Source: Ramlibacter ginsenosidimutans
GTDB taxonomy: Bacteria; Pseudomonadota; Gammaproteobacteria; Burkholderiales; Burkholderiaceae_C
Assembly (NCBI RefSeq): GCF_042678185.1
Contig: NZ_JBHUDQ010000001.1
Length of the DNA: 64,000 bases
Direction: 5' to 3' (one strand)
The translations under genes were made by a program, and so were the position numbers. Below, piece by piece: positions 18,494 through 25,958 of the stretch; within the stretch, counting starts at the first letter, position 1, and each line of letters begins with the position of its first letter. Below the pieces are notes generated by a model. The model did no database searches and had not been told where the DNA came from. It saw only the letters and a list, made by a program, of their open reading frames with translations.

Positions 18494-19575
18494 CAGAACT
18501 TCACCTCCACCTGCTGCAGCTCGCGCGCCTTGTCTTCGGGCAGCGCATCCATGGCGAAGAAGCCGGCCGCGAGTTCGGTGCCGGCGAGGTACTTGAGGCG
18601 ATCGCGCGTGCGGTACGGCGGCCAGATCTGCGCGTGCAGGTGCGACTCGGGGTGCGGCTTGCCGTCGGTGGGCGCCTGGTACCAGGCCATGAGGTAGGGG
18701 AACGGCCGCTGCCACAGCGCGTCGTATTTCATCAGCACCGTCTTCAGGGCCTTGGCCAGGTCCGCACGCACGACGGGCGCGAGCTGCGCGAAGCCCGGCA
18801 CCGGCACGATGGGCGCGATCCACACCTCGTAGGGGTAGCGCGCACACACCGGCACGAACGCCACCGCATGCGGTCCCTCGTACAGCATGCGCGCGCCGTC
18901 GCGGCGCTCGGCGGCGATGTGATCCTCCAACAGGCCGCGGCCGCGCTTCGCGTAGTGCTCCGCCATCATGCGCTGCTGCCGCTCGGGCACCGGCGGCACG
19001 ACCGGATAGGCATAGATCTGGCCGTGCGGATGGTGCAGGGTCACGCCCACTTCGGCGCCGCGGTTCTCGAACGGCAGCACGTACTGGATCACCTCCTCGC
19101 CGCCGATGCGGTGCGTGCGGTCGCCCCACACCTGCAGCAGCAGCTCGATGTGGTCCAGCGGCAGCGCACCCAGCGACGCCGTGCGGTCCTGCGTGAACAC
19201 CACCACCTCGCAGCGGCCTTCGGCCGAGGCCGTCGGCACGATCAGCTCCGGCGGCTCGGCGACGAAGCCGCCCAGCGAAGGAAAGCGGTTCTCGAACACC
19301 GCGATGTCCCAAGGCCCCGCCGGCACCTCGGTGGGATTGGCCGGATCCGTCGTCGGCGCGAGCGGGTTGTATTCCGGCGGCGGCAGGAAGGTACGGTCCT
19401 GCCGGTGCGCGGCATAGGTGACCCATTCGCCGCGCAGCGGATGCCAGCGCAGGTGCGCGCCGCCGGTGAGCGGATCGGGAAAGGGACTGGGCGCACGCAG
19501 GTCCTGCGGCAGCGGCCCGCGCGCGTACAGCGTCATCGGCCGGCCGTCCGGCTTGGTGAGCTCCAGCGTGTGCAT
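18493..19575 (-). CDS. galT: Galactose-1-phosphate uridylyltransferase
   Basis: A 360-residue enzyme exchanging UMP between UDP-glucose and galactose-1-phosphate. Landmarks are WVTYAAHRQDRTFLPP, FENRFPSL, ENRGAEVGVTLHHPHGQIY with the HPH active site whose second His is uridylylated, and ESHLHAQIWPPYR near the C-terminus. Length fits the bacterial class I family. Both ends overlap neighbours by TGATG junctions: the GH2 gene stops on its ATG and it stops on the galK ATG, pointing to coupled translation of the three genes. Confidence 0.95.
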
Positions 19576-21365
19576 CACACGCCCCCGGGGATGTAGGTGC
19601 GCGAGCGCGAGGTCACCTTGCGCACGCGCTCCAGCGGGATCTTGGGCGTGCGGTCCGCGTACAGCAGGCCGTTGGCTTCCTGGAAGGTGTCGGCGAACTG
19701 CGTGTAGCAGAAGCCGGAGAACAGCGCCGTGTTCACGATGGTGTCCATCAACGCCTCGTACACCTGCGCGAAGGTCTCCGCGTCCGCGATCTCGGTGTAG
19801 CCCCAGATCTTCTTCACGCCGGCCTCGCTCCGCCCCTGGAAGGCGATGCCGCCGAATTCGCTCAGCATGATGGGCTGGCCCTGGTGCGGGTAGCCGTCCA
19901 GCGTGAGCACGCGCCCGCCCGGGCGGCGCCGGTCGAACAGTTTCTCCGGCTCCACCTCGGGGCCGTAGCGCTGCCGGATGTGCTCCAGGTTGGAGTCGTA
20001 GTCGTGGATGCCGATGATGTCGGTGGCGGAGGACTCCCAGCCGTCGTTGCCGATCACCGCGCGCGTCTGGTCCAGCGTCTTGGTGAGGTGGTACAGCGCC
20101 TCCACCGCGTGCCGGTGGGCCTGCACCGAGGGCAGCTCCGGCACGCCCCACGACTCGTTGAAGGGCACCCACACGATGATGCAGGGGTGGCTGTAGTCGC
20201 GGTCGATCGCCTCCGTCCACTCGCGTATCGTGCGCTGGATCGCTCCACGCGTGAACCGGTAGGCGGAAGGCATTTCCTCCCACACCAGCAGGCCCAGCTT
20301 GTCCGCCCAGTACAGGTAGCGCGGGTCCTCGATCTTCTGGTGCTTGCGCACGCCGTTGAAGCCCATCGCCTTGGCCAGTTCCACGTCGCGCTTGAGGGCC
20401 TCGTCGCTCGGCGCGGCCAGCAAGGTCTCCGGCCAGTAGCCCTGGTCCAGCACCATGCGCAGGACGTAGGGACGGCCATTGAGCATGAACCGGTCGCGCA
20501 GCACGTTGGCCGAGCGCAGCGCGGTATACGAAGCCACCTCGTCCACCATCTCGCCCTTGATCCACAGGCGCAGCTTCGCCTCCAGCAGGGTCGGCCGCTC
20601 GGGGCTCCACAGCAGCTCGTTGCGGAAGTCGTCGATGCCCGGATCGGACAGCACGACATAGCGGTCGACCTCGCCGTCGACGACGCGGTAGCGGTCCTTG
20701 GCGAGCAGGCGATCGCCATGCCGCAGCTCCAGCTCGAGCGAGGCGTCGTCGCCGGTGTCGCCGAAGATCCGCGCCTCCAGCCCGATCTGGAAGCCTTCCA
20801 GGCGCGGGGTCCAGCGGATCTTCGCGATGTGCACGGGATTCACGCGCTCCAGCCACACCGTCTGCCAGATGCCGGTGGTGCGCGGATACCAGATCGAGTG
20901 CGGCTCCAGCTGCCAGTCCTGCTTGCCGCGTGGCTTGGTCAGGTCGTGCGGGTCGTCCTCGGCGCGGACCGTGAGCACCTGCTGGCCGTCGGCGTTCAGC
21001 ATCTCGGTGATGTCGGCGCTGAAGGGCGTGTGGCCCCCTTCATGCGTGACCGCCAGCTGGCCGTTGATCCACACGCGTGCGGAGTAGTCGACTGCGCCGA
21101 AATGCAGGATCACCCGGCTGCGGCCGGGCTTGCAGGTGAAATCGCGCTGGTACCAGCAGGACTTGTGGAAGCCGCGGTCGCCGATGCCGCTGGCACTGGA
21201 CTCGGGTGGATAGGGAACGACGATTTCCAGGGGCCAGTCCTTGACGTCGGCCGGGCAGCCGAGGCAGTCGTGTTCGTCGAAGCGGAAGCGCCACCTGCCG
21301 TTGAGCGAGGTCCAGTCGGAACGCTGGAGTTGGGGACGGGGGTAGCCATGGTGGGGACCGGTCAA
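19575..21365 (-). CDS. Glycoside hydrolase family 2 protein (beta-galactosidase/beta-glucuronidase type)
   Basis: A ~596-residue GH2 enzyme. It has a sugar-binding jelly-roll domain (LNGRWRFRFDEHD, HFGAVDYSARVWINGQ), an immunoglobulin-like domain and a catalytic barrel. WVPFNESWG carries the acid/base Glu and PIMLSEFGGIAF the nucleophile Glu. No signal peptide is visible, so it is cytoplasmic. It heads the galT-galK operon, which strongly suggests it liberates galactose, although motifs alone do not separate beta-galactosidase from glucuronidase. The start chosen is TTG at 21365, because CGGAGA lies 8 nt upstream and the GH2 domain begins soon after; an in-frame upstream frame reaches 21479 but overlaps the divergent nitrile hydratase start. 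Confidence 0.85.
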   Translation of the reverse strand: MTGPHHGYPRPQLQRSDWTSLNGRWRFRFDEHDCLGCPADVKDWPLEIVVPYPPESSASGIGDRGFHKSCWYQRDFTCKPGRSRVILHFGAVDYSARVWINGQLAVTHEGGHTPFSADITEMLNADGQQVLTVRAEDDPHDLTKPRGKQDWQLEPHSIWYPRTTGIWQTVWLERVNPVHIAKIRWTPRLEGFQIGLEARIFGDTGDDASLELELRHGDRLLAKDRYRVVDGEVDRYVVLSDPGIDDFRNELLWSPERPTLLEAKLRLWIKGEMVDEVASYTALRSANVLRDRFMLNGRPYVLRMVLDQGYWPETLLAAPSDEALKRDVELAKAMGFNGVRKHQKIEDPRYLYWADKLGLLVWEEMPSAYRFTRGAIQRTIREWTEAIDRDYSHPCIIVWVPFNESWGVPELPSVQAHRHAVEALYHLTKTLDQTRAVIGNDGWESSATDIIGIHDYDSNLEHIRQRYGPEVEPEKLFDRRRPGGRVLTLDGYPHQGQPIMLSEFGGIAFQGRSEAGVKKIWGYTEIADAETFAQVYEALMDTIVNTALFSGFCYTQFADTFQEANGLLYADRTPKIPLERVRKVTSRSRTYIPGGV

Positions 21366-21477
21366 GGATGTGTTCTCCGATAAAAATACGCGCAGCGAAA
21401 AGCTTTGCGCGCGCAGCGCCCGCGGCCTGTCGGACAAGCGCTTGAATCGGCACGCGGCCGCGGGCACACTGGCAAGC
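21366..21477. promoter_or_regulatory. Divergent promoter region between gal operon and nitrile hydratase
   Basis: This 112-nt space must hold promoters for both directions. It contains an imperfect 16-bp palindrome around AAAGCTTT and the 9-bp palindrome TGTCGGACA at 21428-21436, a motif also found upstream of other genes in the window. No -35/-10 pair is convincing. Confidence 0.35.
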
Positions 21478-22110
21478 ATGGGGCCAGTCCACGCACACGA
21501 GCATAACGACGATCATCATGATCCCGACCACAGCGAGCTCGACGCCACGGAGTTGCGGGTGCGCGCGTTGCAGACCGTGCTGGCACAGAAGGGCTACATC
21601 GACCCGGCCGCGCTCGACGAGATCGTCGAGACCTACGAGCAGCGCATCGGCCCGCGCAACGGCGCCCGGGTGGTGGCAAAGGCCTGGAGCGACCCGGAGT
21701 TCCGCGCCTGGCTGCTGCGCGACGCCACCGCCGCGATCGCCTCGCTGGGCTACACCGGCCGGCAGGGCGAGCACATGGTCGCGGTAGAGAACACGCCGCA
21801 GGTCCACAACATGGTCGTGTGTACGCTCTGCAGTTGCTATCCCTGGCCGGTGCTCGGGCTGCCGCCGGTCTGGTACAAGAGCGCGCCCTACCGCTCGCGC
21901 GCGGTGCGCGATCCGCACGGCGTGCTGGCGGATTTCGGCGTCGCCCTGCCGCCCGGCCGCGAGATCCGCGTGTGGGATTCGACGGCGGAGGTGCGCTATC
22001 TGGTGCTGCCCGAGCGGCCCACGGGCACCGAGGGCTGGGACGAGGAACGCCTGGCCGCGCTCGTCACCCGCGACAGCATGATCGGCACCGGACTGGCGAG
22101 GCAGCCATGA
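21478..22110 (+). CDS. nthA: Nitrile hydratase, alpha subunit (cobalt type)
   Basis: A 210-residue subunit of the metalloenzyme that hydrates nitriles to amides. The metal site VCTLCSCYPW has Cys115, Cys118 and Cys120. Thr after the first Cys is the pattern of cobalt-type enzymes, whereas iron types have Ser. In the family two of these cysteines are oxidised to sulfinic and sulfenic acids. The His/Asp-rich N-terminus (VHAHEHNDDHHDPDHSE) is longer than in many relatives and might bind metal. Start ATG 21478 is chosen at the onset of this N-terminus; its ribosome-binding site is weak. The beta subunit follows after two tandem copies of a short repeat. No amidase gene is in the window. Confidence 0.92.
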   Translation: MGPVHAHEHNDDHHDPDHSELDATELRVRALQTVLAQKGYIDPAALDEIVETYEQRIGPRNGARVVAKAWSDPEFRAWLLRDATAAIASLGYTGRQGEHMVAVENTPQVHNMVVCTLCSCYPWPVLGLPPVWYKSAPYRSRAVRDPHGVLADFGVALPPGREIRVWDSTAEVRYLVLPERPTGTEGWDEERLAALVTRDSMIGTGLARQP

Positions 22111-22222
22111 GCCGCCGGGCCGCTCCCAAGGCGAATCCCGCAGCGCGTCGCGCGGAGGGACTTGGAATACGCCGCCGGGCCGCTCCCAAGGCGAATTCCG
22201 GAGCGCGCAGCGCGGAGGATCG
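22107..22222 (+). repeat. Operon-internal repeat, copies 2 and 3 in tandem
   Basis: Two units of about 57 nt, each containing CCGCCGGGCCGCTCCCAAGG, separate nthA from nthB. The first supplies the nthA TGA (22108-22110). The second ends in GCGCGGAGGA, whose GGAGG (22214-22218) is 7 nt before the nthB ATG. They are near-identical to the unit at 15942-15998. Confidence 0.85.
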
Positions 22223-22225
22223 TCG

Positions 22226-22885
22226 ATGACCTACGTGACGCACGCCGACCTGGGCGGCCAGCCGGGCCACGGCCCCGTGCAGCCCGAGGACGAGAGCATC
22301 CGGTTCCACGCGGACTGGGAGCGCAGGGCACTCGCCGTGGTGCTGGCCATGGGCGCCACCGGCAGCTGGAACATCGACATGAGCCGCGCCGCCCGCGAGA
22401 CGCTGCCCGACTACGAGCGCCTCAGCTATTACCAGATCTGGCTGGCGGCGCTGGAGCAGCTGATGGTGCAACGCGGCCAGCTCGCCGGGGATGAGATCGC
22501 CGCCGGCCGTATGCTGCATGCGCCGGCGCCGGTCGCGCGCGTACTGCACGGGCAGGACGTGCCCCGCGTGCTGGCGCAGGGCTCCCCCACGCAGCGCAGC
22601 GCCGGCCCCGCCCCGCGCTTCGGCGTCGGCGAGCGCGTGCGCACGCGGGAGCACGCGGTGCCGCACCACACGCGCCTGCCGGCGTATGCGCGCGGCAAGG
22701 TCGGCACGGTGGAACGCGTGCACGGCAACCACGTCTTCGCCGACACGCATGCGCAGGGACTTGGCGAACAGCCGCAGCCGCTCTACACCGTCGTCTTCGA
22801 TGGCCGGGAATTGTGGGGAGCCGAGGCCGCAACTGGCCTGCGGGTCTCCATCGATGCGTGGGAGCCGTATCTCGCGGCGGCCTGA
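22226..22885 (+). CDS. nthB: Nitrile hydratase, beta subunit
   Basis: A 219-residue subunit. The N-terminal region has DLGGQPGHGPV and FHADWERRALAVVLAMGATGSWNID, the usual beta-subunit opening. The C-terminal SH3-like barrel includes RFGVGERVRTRE, HTRLPAYARGKVGTVERVHG and YTVVFDGRELWG. It forms the alpha-beta heterodimer with NthA and lines the active-site pocket. Its ribosome-binding site comes from the repeat just upstream. The gene order alpha-beta is that of cobalt-type loci vs the beta-alpha order in Rhodococcus rhodochrous. Confidence 0.93.
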   Translation: MTYVTHADLGGQPGHGPVQPEDESIRFHADWERRALAVVLAMGATGSWNIDMSRAARETLPDYERLSYYQIWLAALEQLMVQRGQLAGDEIAAGRMLHAPAPVARVLHGQDVPRVLAQGSPTQRSAGPAPRFGVGERVRTREHAVPHHTRLPAYARGKVGTVERVHGNHVFADTHAQGLGEQPQPLYTVVFDGRELWGAEAATGLRVSIDAWEPYLAAA

Positions 22886-22930
22886 GCCGGAGGACGCATG
22901 ACGCCCTGCACTCGCGCCCCGGAGCGCTTC

Positions 22931-23140
22931 CTAGTCGCAAGCCAGCAGGGCGCGCAGCCGCTCCGCTTCCAGGCGCATGATCTGTACGCTGCGCTGGAGG
23001 GCCTCCAAGGCAGGGTCGGCGGCGTCCGAACCCGCGAGCGGCACTTCCTTAGCATGGCGCGCGAGCGCCTCGTCGAGTCTGGCCAAGGCCTTGCGCATCT
23101 CTTCGCGCGAAGGAATGTCGCTTTGTCCGGATTCGTACAT
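22931..23140 (-). CDS. Hypothetical 69-residue protein
   Basis: A short helical, charged protein (MYESGQSDIPSREEMRKALA... ending RLEAERLRALLACD) with no recognisable domain; the pattern suggests a coiled coil. It is opposite in direction to the nitrile hydratase genes and divergent from the Crp/Fnr gene. A promoter-like pair (TTGCGC, 16 nt, TATAGT) sits just upstream of its ATG, which supports a real gene. Function unknown. Confidence 0.5.
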   Translation of the reverse strand: MYESGQSDIPSREEMRKALARLDEALARHAKEVPLAGSDAADPALEALQRSVQIMRLEAERLRALLACD

Positions 23141-23149
23141 AAGCCCGGC

Positions 23150-23177
23150 ACTATAGTTCACGCCGGTTCCCGCGCAA
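23150..23177 (-). promoter_or_regulatory. Promoter candidate for the 69-residue protein gene
   Basis: On the minus strand, TTGCGC (23172-23177) and TATAGT (23150-23155) are separated by 16 nt, and TATAGT ends 9 nt before the ATG at 23140. The message would be almost leaderless. Confidence 0.45.
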
Positions 23178-23196
23178 GTTGCATCGCTTGTAAAAG

Positions 23197-23946
23197 ATGA
23201 ACGGAATGCAGAGCCTGGAATCCGACCAGCGCGCCAACCGCCTGCTGGCATGCCTGGAGCCCGCAACGCGCGCGGCGGTAGCGCCGCGGCTGGAGCACGT
23301 CCCCCTGGTGCTGAGGCAGAACCTGTACGAGGAAGACGGGCCGATGACGGATGTGTGGTTCCCGGCCGCCGGCGTGCTGTCCATGCTTGCCGCCACCTCG
23401 GCGGCGCAGACCCGCATCGAAGTGGCAACGATCGGGCCGGACGGCATGCTGGGCGTGCCGCTGCTGCTGGGCGGGCGGCGCAGTCCGGGCGTCGTGTTCG
23501 CGCAGGTCGAGGGCCATGGCTGGCGCATGGGCGCGGACGATTTCCTGGACGCCGTGCGCAACTACGCCGACTTCGCCGGCGTCATGCAGCGCTACGCATG
23601 CGCGCTACTGGTGCAGGTGTCGCAAGGCACCGCCTGCAACCGCGCCCACGACGTCGCGCAGCGCTGTGCCCGCTGGCTGCTGCAGACCCATGACCGCGTC
23701 GCCGGCGACACGCTGGAGCTCACGCAGGAATTCCTGGCGGAGATGCTCGGCGAGCGCCGGGCGACCGTGAACCAGGCGGCCACGGCGCTGCAGCAGCGCG
23801 GCCTGATCCGCTACAGCCGCGGTCGCATCACCGTCACGGACCGGCCAGGGCTGGAAGCAGCGGCCTGCGGCTGCTACCGTTTCATCCGCGACCAGACGGC
23901 ACAGCTGCTGCCGCTGCCGCCCGCAAGCCATTCGGACGGCGCGTAG
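23197..23946 (+). CDS. Crp/Fnr-type transcriptional regulator
   Basis: A 249-residue regulator. Residues ~20-130 form a cyclic-nucleotide-binding-like beta-barrel (EEDGPMTDVWFPAAGVLSM, TIGPDGMLGVPLLLGG). Residues ~165-220 form a winged helix-turn-helix (LTQEFLAEMLGERRATVNQA, GLIRYSRGRITV). The cAMP-binding Arg/Ser signature is not evident, and there is no N-terminal cysteine set for an Fe-S cluster, so the ligand is unknown. It sits between the nitrile hydratase structural genes and the accessory gene and may control them. A second ATG at 23206 is an alternative start. Confidence 0.88.
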   Translation: MNGMQSLESDQRANRLLACLEPATRAAVAPRLEHVPLVLRQNLYEEDGPMTDVWFPAAGVLSMLAATSAAQTRIEVATIGPDGMLGVPLLLGGRRSPGVVFAQVEGHGWRMGADDFLDAVRNYADFAGVMQRYACALLVQVSQGTACNRAHDVAQRCARWLLQTHDRVAGDTLELTQEFLAEMLGERRATVNQAATALQQRGLIRYSRGRITVTDRPGLEAAACGCYRFIRDQTAQLLPLPPASHSDGA

Positions 23947-23960
23947 CGCCGGCCACCCTC

Positions 23961-24335
23961 ATGAACCCCATCCCCGACCTTCCCGGACTGCCCCGCGACG
24001 CCGAGGGACCGGTTTTCGGCGCGCCCTGGCAGGCGCAGGCCTTCGCCATGGCGGTGGCCTTGCATGCGCGCGGCCTGTTCACCTGGCGCGAGTGGGCGCA
24101 GGCGCTGGCGCAGGTGATTCGCGCCGCGCCTGCGCAGGATGGCGAGGACGCGGGCGAAGCATACTGGCGCCAGTGGCTGCTGGCACTCGAGACGCTGGTC
24201 GGCGCGAAGGGGGCGAGCTCGGCAGACGAACTGCAGCGCTACCAGCAGGCCTGGGACCACGCGGCCGAGCGCACGCCGCACGGGCGGGCCATCGAATTGC
24301 GCCCCGAGGATTTCCCGCCCGCGCAGCAGCCGTAA
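23961..24335 (+). CDS. Nitrile hydratase accessory protein
   Basis: A 124-residue protein with the accessory-protein hallmark LPRDAEGPVFGAPWQAQAFAM and the following FTWREWAQAL, which also resembles the N-terminal part of the beta subunit. In cobalt-type systems such small activators (P14K/NhlE-like) deliver cobalt and assist cysteine oxidation of the alpha subunit. It lies 14 nt after the Crp/Fnr gene, so the two are probably co-transcribed, an atypical order because the activator normally follows the beta subunit directly. Confidence 0.88.
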   Translation: MNPIPDLPGLPRDAEGPVFGAPWQAQAFAMAVALHARGLFTWREWAQALAQVIRAAPAQDGEDAGEAYWRQWLLALETLVGAKGASSADELQRYQQAWDHAAERTPHGRAIELRPEDFPPAQQP

Positions 24336-24343
24336 GCAGCCTG

Positions 24344-24691
24344 CTAGTTCGCCAGGTAGCCGCTGCAGATCCCGCGCAGCTCCCGGATCAACTGCTCGTG
24401 CTGCGCATGCAGTGCGATCACGCGGCCGTCGCTGCGGCGGGGTGAGCGCGATTCCCACAAGGCCTGCGTCAACTCCACGCGGCTGATCAGCAGGTCGCTC
24501 CAGCTGCGCACCAGCCGCGGCAGGGCCTGCGCGTGCATCTGCATGCGGTCGAAGTGATCGGAGAGCTCGCGATAGAGCGCCGGGTCCCAATGCCGTTCGA
24601 GCAGCACGTCCAGGCCCGCCGAGTACCGGGCCAGTTCATCGGAGAGCTGCCCGGCCACGGCGAGCTGCTCGGGGGAATGCGACGGTAACAA
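24344..24691 (-). CDS. Hypothetical protein
   Basis: A 115-residue helical protein (HSPEQLAVAGQLSDELARYS, LYRELSDHFDRMQMHAQALP) with no motif I recognise. The start is TTG at 24691 with CGGAG 7 nt upstream; no in-frame ATG would keep the N-terminal helix. It converges on the nitrile hydratase accessory gene with an 8-nt gap. Codon use and composition are protein-like, but function is unknown. Confidence 0.6.
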   Translation of the reverse strand: MLPSHSPEQLAVAGQLSDELARYSAGLDVLLERHWDPALYRELSDHFDRMQMHAQALPRLVRSWSDLLISRVELTQALWESRSPRRSDGRVIALHAQHEQLIRELRGICSGYLAN

Positions 24692-24805
24692 GAACGCGCT
24701 CCGGCTTCTTTTCGAAACCGGACTCTACCGTGAGTTGACGTACGCGCGAAGCGGAGAAAGTGCCCCACTATCCGCCTCGGGCAATCGCGGCCCGCACCGC
24801 GGGCC

Positions 24806-25171
24806 TCAATCGAGCGCGAAGGCCTCGCGCAAGGCGGCACAGAAGGCGGCGCTGCCGCTGACGGTCAGCGAGAGCGTGATGCGCGGCGCGTCCGCCTCGC
24901 CCGCGTGCAGCTCGAGCTGCGCGGCGCCGGGTGAATAGCGCACCTCCAGCGGGGTCGAGACTTCGCGCACGCCCTGCAGGGCGTAGTCCCATTCGCCACC
25001 GTCCTCCAGCGGCGCGGCCGGACCGAAGCGGCGCTCGGCCCAGTCGAGCACGCGTTGGACCTCGGCCTGCAGCGCGGGCCACTGCGCCGGCGCAGCCGCG
25101 GCCATGGCGTCGAAGCTGCCGCCGCCGTGCGCATCGCCGCTGAACTCGAAGTCGAGCCAGGAGAGTTCCAT
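24806..25171 (-). CDS. Conserved-looking hypothetical protein
   Basis: A 121-residue acidic protein beginning MELSWLDFEFSGDAHGGGSF and ending in a predicted beta strand and helix (ITLSLTVSGSAAFCAALREA). The pattern suggests a small alpha/beta cytoplasmic fold. No family assigned. It is divergent from the membrane-anchored protein at 25285 and may share its promoter region. Confidence 0.6.
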   Translation of the reverse strand: MELSWLDFEFSGDAHGGGSFDAMAAAAPAQWPALQAEVQRVLDWAERRFGPAAPLEDGGEWDYALQGVREVSTPLEVRYSPGAAQLELHAGEADAPRITLSLTVSGSAAFCAALREAFALD

Positions 25172-25284
25172 GGCGCCATCATAGGTGCCGGTTACAGCAG
25201 GCGACAGTGGCGCTCGCCCGCCGCGGAATGCTGCTACGTTGGGCGATGCGTCGCGTGCAGGCGCGAAGCCAGGGAGACCTTGCC

Positions 25285-25953
25285 ATGGACACCAACGTGC
25301 TGCTCACCATCGCCATCCTCGTGCTGCTCGCGGTGATCGCCGCGGCCTTGCTGATGCGGCGCAAGCGCTCGCAGCGGCTCGCGCAGCGCTTCGGCCCGGA
25401 GTACGACCGCACGGTGGAGAGCACGGGCAGCCGCTCGCGCGCGGAGGCCGAACTGGCGGCGCGGGAAAAGCGCCGGGAGAAACTCGAGATCCAGCCGCTC
25501 GAGGCAGCCGAGGCCCAGCGCTTCCGCATGGAGTGGGACCGCGTGCAGGCGCGCTTCGTCGACAACCCGCGCTCCGCCGTGTCCGAGGCGGACCTGCTGG
25601 TGCGCGACGTGATGATGCGCCGCGGCTACCCGATGGGCGACTTCGACGCGCGCGCCGCCGACCTCTCGGTGGACCACCCGCGGGTCGTCGAGCATTACCG
25701 CGCCGCGCACGCCATCGCGCTGCGCGACGCGCAGGGCGAAGCGGACACCGAGGGCCTGCGCCAGGCGTTCGTGCACTACCGCGTGCTGTTCGATGAACTG
25801 CTCCAGCCTGCGCCGGCAGCGGCGCCCGCGCGCCGCACTGCGGCCGACGATCCGCCCGCGGAGAAGCTCCGCGGTGGGCTGCTGCCGCCCGAGCGCGCGA
25901 TGGCCAAGGAGGAGCCGTCCGTGCGCGAGCGCGAGCGGCACAAGGAGAAGTAG
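25285..25953 (+). CDS. Membrane-anchored hypothetical protein
   Basis: A 222-residue protein with one N-terminal membrane helix (NVLLTIAILVLLAVIAAALL, residues ~3-22) followed by basic residues (RRKRSQRL), so the bulk is cytoplasmic. The soluble part is charged and helical (FGPEYDRTVESTGSRSRAEA, EWDRVQARFVDNPRSAVSEA), a pattern seen in uncharacterised Burkholderiales proteins of this size. The ATG at 25285 is preceded by AGGGAGA. It converges on the hybrid kinase gene with only 5 nt between stops. Function unknown. Confidence 0.75.
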   Translation: MDTNVLLTIAILVLLAVIAAALLMRRKRSQRLAQRFGPEYDRTVESTGSRSRAEAELAAREKRREKLEIQPLEAAEAQRFRMEWDRVQARFVDNPRSAVSEADLLVRDVMMRRGYPMGDFDARAADLSVDHPRVVEHYRAAHAIALRDAQGEADTEGLRQAFVHYRVLFDELLQPAPAAAPARRTAADDPPAEKLRGGLLPPERAMAKEEPSVRERERHKEK

Positions 25954-25958
25954 GCGGG

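Noticed and set aside
24689..24805. Promoter shared by the two small unknown genes near 24.7 kb
   Set aside because: No -35/-10 pair or palindrome could be supported; the genes face the same way, so no shared divergent region is needed.
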